A stretch of DNA of 64,000 nt from assembly GCA_002221725.1 (NCBI GenBank), contig NJFT01000061.1, positions 124,001-188,000 of the forward strand, given 5' to 3'. Below the pieces are notes generated by a model. That model ran no database searches. It worked only from the letters and a program-made list of their open reading frames with translations, and had not been told where the DNA came from. The translations under genes and the position numbers were made by a program. Position 1 is the first letter of the stretch; each line of letters starts with the position of its first letter. The stretch comes from Scedosporium boydii. Taxonomy: Eukaryota > Ascomycota > Sordariomycetes > Microascales > Microascaceae. Positions 56,919 through 64,000 of this stretch are shown here, one piece after another.

Positions 56919-57294
56919 GTTGGAATCAAAGAGGGGAAGAAGAAAGAAGGGAAGGGAAAATTGTGGTGTTTCTGCAGGGATAAAATTCCGCGTCCGTGCA
57001 GAACCCGTTCTCAATACCTTTGTCACCTCTTGAGAATATTGGCCGGTAAATTATCGGCTTACAGTGATTAGGCATTCCGTTTTTGGCAGGTAGGCGTGTG
57101 CCATTTTCGGGGACCCGGGAACCCGGGAACCTGCAAGCCTCACTTGTGCAGTAGAAGTCCCTGCCTCAACTAGCAAGAGTTCGCACAGGTTCTAGATCAA
57201 TGAGTATTGATGTCTTTGAATCGACTCCAAGTGGAAACTGGACCATGAGAAAAGGCAGGCTAAAAAATATTATTAAAATAAAAGAAACAAATAA

Positions 57295-57385
<91 letters not shown>

Positions 57386-57798
57386 GGAGTTTTTGCTGCG
57401 GCTGCGCCCATTTGCCCTGCCTCTGCCACTCTATACAATTTGGACGCCAGCCCCGACTTGTACCGAATCGGGCGCCAACAACAGCCGCTCACCTGCACCC
57501 ATGAGCAATGCCTCCAGCCTCCAGCAAGCCCAGCGAAAAGCCTCTCATCTGCATCCATGGTGTGCCGAGATGTTCTCCAGGATGGCAAAAATATCGGATC
57601 ATATCGATAGTTTGAGAGCCAGCTTCGTTTTTTACGTAGTACTACCAGTGGTGTTCTACTTATTGAACCTATTGCAGTACTGCAGTACTATGTAGAGCTT
57701 TCCAGATGGCCTTTCCTCAACTTATCTTCCTTTTCCCAATACGCCATATTGAGCATAAGCAGCAACAACTAGGGACACGAAACGTTCTTTATTGAACA
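56919..57798. other. Intergenic region with long poly-A
   Basis: Promoter side of URI/Bud27 at the left, 3' side of the second kinase pseudogene at the right. It includes the 56-nt A run and, on the minus strand, an AATAAA polyadenylation-type signal (57789-57794) directly after the kinase stop. Confidence 0.55.
57302..57357 (+). repeat. Homopolymer A run of 56
   Basis: Fifty-six consecutive A bases, flanked by A-rich AAAAG repeats to about 57385. It is the longest homopolymer in the window. Confidence 0.9.
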
Positions 57799-59273
57799 TC
57801 ATCCCTCAAGGAGCCATTCTGAGTCGAGGAGAGCTCTGGCATCAAGCCGCTCTTCTGGCGCAACCTTTAGCATAGACTCTAAGAATGCCAGGAATCTTCG
57901 CCTCTCAGGGCTCCCAGGCTGAAAGCTTTTGCAAAACCCGTCTAATGTGCAAGGTAAAAGGGTTTGGGTTTAAGGGTTGGCCTGGGCGTAGGGTACTGAA
58001 GTTAGCGATACGGTATATAAGAGCTTGGTATGGATGTAATGGATATACCTTCCGAATCAAAGTATTTTGACGCTCTGCTAGAGCGACGGATGAGTTCCTT
58101 GGGTATGGGACCTAATACAGCCGATATCTGCGCAAGATGCGCCTCCCCGGTATATGGGGCATCCGGCGTTTGCTGACAGTCGAAGAGAAATTGGGCTTCT
58201 GCGAGTTCCCATATCTGGAGTAGAATATTTAGCATATACTACAAGTCTCGAATGCATCATTCGTAGCAATTTATAGCCGCTCGGGTACCTACAATTAGTC
58301 CCAGGTTCCATGTCAACCTTGTAGTCCCATTGAGCTCCTAGGATCACCTCCGGGGCGCGGAGCTTCTCTGGCTGGATCCACTCCGTCAAATGTTTGTCAT
58401 ACCAGCTTGCTAACGTTGTCTGGATCAGTTTTCTTTCTGAAGTAACATAGAATTATCTAAAGAGGGGGGAAGGATACCTGTACCGTAGTCACACAGCTTC
58501 ACACCGAGGTTTTGAGCTCGCGTTAAGTCCTCTTCCGCAGAGGTTATTTGCACAGATTTCATATAGAAATCGTTTGGTGGGGCACAGGGTGCATTAATGG
58601 GCTTGAACACTTCAGACGGGGCTTTCTCAAACATTTCGTCTAGTTCCGGTGTGTTAAGTAGGATATTCTGTGGCTTGATATCTGCGTAGTTCAGTACATA
58701 CATCTTCCTTGTGAAACAGTTGCTGGCATGGTCACAAACCTGTGTGGATGACCTGGCAGGTATCGTGTAAGAAGGCGAGCGCGAGAAGAAGCTGCCTTGT
58801 TATACTCTTGAGGAGAGGATGCGGGATCCTGGATCCTGGAAAGAGACGGCGGTAATGTGACATGTCCGGTCCCATGGCCTTAAAGACCAAACAGGCGTGG
58901 GTTCCATTCGGCCCCTTTATTTTGAACTCGTCAAAGAGGCGAAGGATATGCGTTGGCCCAGAAGACCGAGACTCGGACGTTTTAGTGCATTCGTTGATAC
59001 GTGTTAAAATCTCAAGTTCAAAGGTGTCCTTGGCAGTGCCGAAACAATCAGCGGTGAGTATTTTGAGGGAACATGCTTGTTTTCTCTATCTGCTCGTCAG
59101 CGCCAGATCAGATTCTATAGGACATACGAAAACGCTCACTTCATGTCATGAACTAGCCAAACAGTGGAATAACGGCCATATCCAAGCTTGCTGACGACGA
59201 GATATCTGTTGTTGAACACATCCTGCAAATGGACAGGGTGATAGCCGCCAGGACGGTCATAAAAAAGAACATG
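57799..59273 (-). pseudogene. Second SRPK-like protein kinase, broken by a 2-bp frameshift
   Basis: Exons read on the minus strand: about 59140-59273, 58740..59085, 58478..58681, 58293..58409, 58049..58214, 57799..57941. Motifs in order: RPGGYHPVHLQDVFNNRY, glycine loop LGYGRYSTVW, catalytic HTDIKPQNIL (joined across an intron), VKLCDYGTA, SWYDKHLTEWIQPEKLRAPE, then ending FLESMLKVAPEERLDARALL. At 58310-58311 the conserved KVD-IWNLGLI loses two bases (AT) and leaves the frame. The exon 2/3 junction (59086-59139) also fails: from the GTGAGC donor the only phase gives TAG, so one base seems lost there. No in-frame ATG is visible at the 5' end. The AATAAA just beyond the stop suggests it was once transcribed. 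It is a paralogue of the type seen at 22138-23601. Confidence 0.82.
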
Positions 59274-61212
59274 TCACGGCGGAGTTCAAAACAGCTGAGG
59301 GAGATCATGTTACTACCCATCATGTCTATGGACCGAGAGATAATGAATGAGCAGCACTTGGCGTTTGTTTTCCTTTGTTAGCACCATAAATAGCAGAGCT
59401 CAGCAGCGGGATCTCGCCGCGCGAGCGGGCTTGAGCCTCCGGCCAGTTAGAGCTCTTGATCTGTTCAAAACTCATTCAACATATTTTCCCCCTCCCACAC
59501 GTCACAATATATCTCAAACACTGTCGTTAATCGATATATTATACATCTTTCCGTGACTAAGCCGCTTGGTCAACTCTTAGCCTGCTAGAGCCTCACAAGG
59601 GCTATCAGCTCGGCGGGCACGCGGGAATGCCCTCATAAATCTGGACCTCTGATGTATTTGCATTCCGGGCCATTGTGGTAGCAATCTCTGAATTCTCCAG
59701 GGAGTGTTCCCGCTTCTTTGGTATGGTGGCGTATGTCTGTATTTAGTTCAGGTTCTCCTCACCGAGGGATGGATCAACGCCTTTCGTGTAAGTCAAGAGA
59801 GCCATCCCCGGCTATGTCATAGATCTTGATGCGGCTCTCCAAGTTCCGCACTACATACAGCTCGCCCTGTTTCATGAATCAAGTTTCCGAGATAGGTAGA
59901 GGTACTAGTAGTGGCCGGTCTCGTATCGACTGCAGTTCAATCGCTGGTCGTAACATTGGCTTCGGTGATATGTTGAGAAAGGGGTAAGAAGCCGAAGCTC
60001 CACGCCTGCAAAACAGGGTTCCAACTTCCAACACATTTCCTGGTAAATCGTCGGCTGATAGATTACTAAGAGCGGAACCGTGTCCGGTACTTTCGCTACC
60101 CCCGTGTTGAGCGGCCCGAAAATCCCATCCGGGGCTGGCAAACGAGCAAGTATTTGTACATAGGAAGGTACTTTGAAGATGCAGGAAAGGAAACCTGTGT
60201 TTCCTCTTGTATCTTCTTTCCGCACCTCAAGTTACCTTGATCCAACTTCAAGGGTTCCCGCGCTTACTCTTGGATTCATACTCAAAACTAGTCAACATCA
60301 CACATCTCTCGCATCCTCTTTGCCTCTCAGCCCTGAGAGATTTACGCAAGAGCAGTCATCTGATCAAATGACCCTGGACAGTCCAGCCTACGATTCCGCC
60401 TTTTTATCATGTACAGCTTATCACTTGAGCTAGTTTGATCCTTAATCTTCTCCCATGCATGTGGAACCTCCCCAAATTGCCGGGATATCAAGATGTTCCA
60501 CCAGTTGAGATACGTCCTGAGCACACCAACCCCACGCATACGATGCCAGGCTCGGGGAAACAACAGAAACATAGCTCACCTACCCCTACAAGTCTCCCAA
60601 TGATATACGCAAGCAATGTAACGTCGGAAGCGGGATACGGACAGGAAGTGCTCGGCATATAGGCAACTCGAGATGTGGTATTGATGTCTAGAATGGCATG
60701 TCTCCTCCGTCCACCTAAAAATATATCCAAACAAAGTTTCCAGGTAACGTATGTGTTTGCTCCCGAAGTATCCGACCAAGACAGTTTCCCGTCTCCATCT
60801 CCCTTAGGGTCCACCGTTTCCAGAGCCTGGAATTTGTTCCTGGTGTGCACGATCGAGCGAGATACAAGGCTTCGGGAAATGGCTGTGGTATATTGAGAAT
60901 GTTTGGGGCCTCGCCAAAGGCTGCAACCAACAAATGAAAATGTCATGATGCCATGAAAAAAGATAATATAAAAAAAAAAAGAAAAAAAGAAGAAGGTAAA
61001 GTTTTCAAAAATGGACACGAAGCGAAAACAGTAAGATAAAGGTGCAAGGACAACCCCTCTTCTATTCGTGGAGGGTGGGGAGGGGTTATGTGTCGGTATA
61101 AATAACGGAAGTCAAAAGAAGGGGTCGAAAGAAGGCGAGTATAATCGAAAAGAGGGAGCAGGAGCGGATGAGGGGGTGGTGGGGATGTGGATTTAACCCG
61201 CGAGACATTCCT
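59274..61212. other. Intergenic region, possibly with degenerate coding remnant
   Basis: About 1.9 kb. A minus-strand open frame (59905-60225; includes SYVQILARLPAPDGIFGPLN) looks mildly protein-like and might be debris of a decayed gene, but I cannot name a family. The right end is 3' UTR of the beta-glucosidase. Confidence 0.35.
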
Positions 61213-64000
61213 CTAGAAGACCCAAGTGAATGACTCCTTGACCTCAAAGGTAGCGGTATGCCTAGCATTGAGCGGGTCAGTACAGGATCCAACGGATAAC
61301 CGCGGAAATAATCATGAGATGGGAAATCACATACCGAATGTCTGCAGAAGAAGCGCCAATGAGGACCTTGAACGTTCCCTCCTCCGCGATCCAAGCATTG
61401 AGAGAGGTATCGTAGTACCCAACAGCATGCTTGTCGAGACTGATTCGGATATGGCGGGTCTCTCCGGCAGGAAGAGCAACCTTTTCGAAGGCAACAAGTT
61501 CCTTCTCCGGTCGTGGAAGTCGGGACCTATCGTCGCTAACATAAACTTGGATAATCTCCGCGCCATCGACAGTGCCCGTGTTGCTAATGCCCATGATGAT
61601 GTCGATGGTGCCATCTTCCGTCAGAACACGCTGCCTGAGTTCGGGTCGGCCGTACTCGAAGGTCGTGTAGGAAAGACCGTGCCCGAAGGGAAAGAGTGGC
61701 TGGATCTTGACTCTCTCGTAGTGCCTGTAGCCGACAAAAATACCTTCTCCATATACAACCTTGAGGTTCTCCCCAGGCCAGGTGTGATAAGCGGGTGTAT
61801 CCTCAATTCGCTTAGGGAAAGTGCACTAAGGCCGGTTAGCGAGGGCTGCGCTGATGGAAAACAGCTGGAGGAGAAGAGAATGTAATCCTGTCCACTTACT
61901 GGAAGTTTTCCACTCGGATTCTGGATACCAAAGAGAACGTCAGCAAGAGCATTTCCCGCCTCCTGGCCTTGGTACCAGCCCTGGATAATGGCAGGGACTC
62001 GATCAGCCCAAGGCATGGCGACAGGAGTTCCAGACTGGTTAACTACGACGGTCCTTGGATTTGCAGCGACGACCGCCTCAATAAGTCGATCTTGAGTGCC
62101 GTCAACAGGGAGATCCATAGTCTGCCTATCGTAACCCTCGGACTCCCACTCAGCGTCGAGACCAACAATGACGACAGCAACATCGGCGGCCTTTGCGGCA
62201 TTAACGGCTTCTTGGATATAGTCGACCTGGTCCTGTTCCTTGAATCCGATGCGGCAGCCGCCATACTTGTGAGTAATGCCGAACTGCTTCTGCTTAGAGA
62301 TGGGCCGAAGTTCATTCGTCATCTCGACCTTGAGCTCAACAGGTCGACCAGCTTCCATATCCACCTCGACCAAGTAATCGATAGAGCCGTCAAACATAGC
62401 TTCACCCTCTTCAGTCCAATCCCAGAGATCCAGTTCGAGCTTTCCGTTAACATACAACCTGCCAGGCCCTACGCTCATGAAGCTGATCGTGTGCCGTCCA
62501 GTATTTGTGGGGGTAAGGTAGGTAGTAGCGATAGCAGACCACTCGGGACCGACCTGGCTCAAAGGGGCGGAATCCCAGAGGAACAAGTCGGTGTTGGTCC
62601 TTCTTTGAATGACAACGGGCTCGCCTTCAAATTTGTCACCCCTATACCAGTCAATGTTCACACCAGGTTGACCTGACTTTTCAGTACAGAAAGGAGAAGC
62701 AACAGGGAGCCACTTGTAGATATGGCAGCCCTGTGCGAAGATGACTTCCTTTTTCGAAGTCTTCTTGATGCAATCTAGAGGAATGGTGTTGTAATAAGGG
62801 TTAAGGCTCGCGCTACCACCACCGCCAGCAATCGCTCGGTTGGCGTTGGGCCCAATAACAGCAACCTTGGTGGTGTTGGCGTTGATAGGCAGTACGGCCC
62901 CTCGATTCTTTAGAAGCGTCAGGCCCTCAGCACCAGCAGTCCGAATGAGCCGTCTCGTCTCGGGTCGGTCATCTTCTCGTTCGGGTTCCTCGGGGGACAT
63001 ATCCTCTCCCTTGAGACGCTCGACCAAGGTAAGGACATTCTCTGCTGCACGGTCAATATCATCCTGTGCCAGCTGGCCCCTTTTGAGAGCGTCAATAAGT
63101 TTCTCGAATCGCCACTTTGGCGAGTATGGGAATTCGATATCACATCCGGCCTTTAGTGACTCAGCCGTAGAATTCATGCCAGCCCAGTCGGAGATGACAG
63201 CACTGAAGAGGGCGTTAGTCAATCTTCTTCACATGAGAGATGATTGGTTCCTTAGGCCTACCCATCATATCCCCACTCGCCGCGAAGGATATCCTTCAGA
63301 GTATGATCGTTCATATCGGCATGTACGCCATTGACAAGGTTGTAGGAAGACATGATAGCCCACGGGTTCGCCTCTCGAACGGTAATCTCGAATGGGCGAA
63401 GGTAGATCTCGCGAAGGGGTCGTTCGGCTACAATCGAGTCGATGGTCAATCGGTGCGTCTCCTGCTCATTGGCGACGAAATCTGCATGGTGTTAGCGAGC
63501 CCGAGGAGAAGTGTGTAGCTTGGGTTGTGAGGACCCACGCTTAACAGTTGCCGAAACACCCTTCTCCTGAAGACCACGGACGTACTGAGCAGACAGCTTT
63601 CCAGTGAGAAGTGGGTCTTCGGAAAAGGATTCAAAGTTGCGACCTCCTAGGGGGTGTCGGTGCATGCAGATAGTCGGGGCAAGGAGCATGTTGGCCGATC
63701 TTGCCTTCACCTCGTCAGCAAGGTGGTGGCCAACCTCTCGAAGCAGGCCCTTATTCCAGGTCGCCGCGAGGGAGACGCCGCAGGGGAACAGAGCAGCCTG
63801 GTGTTACAGGGTTAGCGTCGGACAGGGGGCTCAAGAACTCTCAACTACTACTCATGCAAGTGATGAGGAAACTGACCTTGGTTCCGCCGACAAAGATGCC
63901 TCCACGCGCACCATTAGGGCCATCAGTCGTCTTGATCGCTGGAATTTTCTTGTCCGGGATAGACTTGGTTCGCCAGAAATCGGCCGCGGTGAGGAGGGAG
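61213..64000 (-). CDS. GH3 beta-glucosidase with PA14 domain, N-terminus beyond the window
   Basis: Exons (minus) 63877..>64000, 63539..63797, 63262..63481, 61900..63202, 61335..61825 and 61213..61261; about 814 residues are visible and only a short N-terminal part is missing. All introns are 57-79 bp and join in frame. The GH3 TIM-barrel contains TTDGPNGARG, KHFVANEQE (the KHF/H motif, assembled across an intron) and the nucleophile Asp in AVISDWAG (63187-63189). The alpha/beta sandwich follows, carrying a PA14 insert (about 62400-62700: WDSAPLSQVG, HTISFMSVGPGRLYVNG). A fibronectin-III-like C-terminus ends SFTWVF. The enzyme hydrolyses terminal beta-linked glucose from cello-oligosaccharides or glucosides. 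PA14-bearing fungal GH3 enzymes often lack a signal peptide, but this cannot be checked here. Confidence 0.95.

Noticed and set aside
1..64000. CRISPR arrays, prokaryotic operons, complete transposons or 5S rRNA
   Set aside because: No spaced direct repeats, transposase or reverse-transcriptase motifs, long terminal repeats or 5S-like internal control sequences were seen on reading; the DNA is eukaryotic.

Overview
The window is nuclear DNA from a filamentous ascomycete (Pezizomycotina, most likely Sordariomycetes; the class is an inference). The evidence is short spliceosomal introns of about 50-120 bp with GT(A/G)(A/C)GT donors and CTAAC-like branch sites, a plant-type class II DAHP synthase, a GPI-anchored phospholipase B, a fungal-type Rif1, and lineage-expanded families (HNH nuclease, F-box, SRPK-like kinases) typical of this group. 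There are no operons. Gene models were joined by hand from reading frame, splice signals and family conservation.

Layout. 1-2625: the 3' part of a membrane-anchored GT90 (CAP10-like) glycosyltransferase that begins before the window. 2626-11377: a gene-poor interval of almost 9 kb with homopolymers, a GGCATT-type repeat and copies of TACGAAGTA. 11378-13372: a fungal protein with a Cys/His motif and a caspase-like domain that has lost its cysteine. 14869-16773: secreted phospholipase B. 18859-18941: tRNA-Thr(TGT) with an 11-nt intron. 19414-23601: an accessory block of three broken genes (HNH nuclease, F-box protein, SRPK-like kinase).

24353-56918 is a dense housekeeping block: a BRCT/AT-hook chromatin protein, HYPK (NatA cofactor), class II DAHP synthase (with a Gcn4/CPC1-type TGACTCA 60 bp upstream), glucose-6-phosphate 1-epimerase, Rif1, a chromodomain protein, MPDU1 (dolichol-mannose utilisation), mitochondrial aspartyl-tRNA synthetase, an AP180/Yap1801 clathrin adaptor, Tfb3 (TFIIH), NudC and URI/Bud27. 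All of these are open after splicing.

57799-59273 is a second SRPK-like kinase, broken by a 2-bp frameshift. 61213 to the end is the 3' part of a GH3 beta-glucosidase with a PA14 insert; its N-terminus lies beyond the window.

The contrast is notable. All single-copy core genes are intact, while all four members of expanded accessory families carry one to a few point lesions each. The most thought-provoking items are the first kinase, whose only lesion is a UAG in a context matching the leaky UAG-CAR-YYA consensus; the strong over-representation of TACGAAGTA outside genes; and the conserved pseudo-caspase with a C-x2-C-x6-C-H motif.
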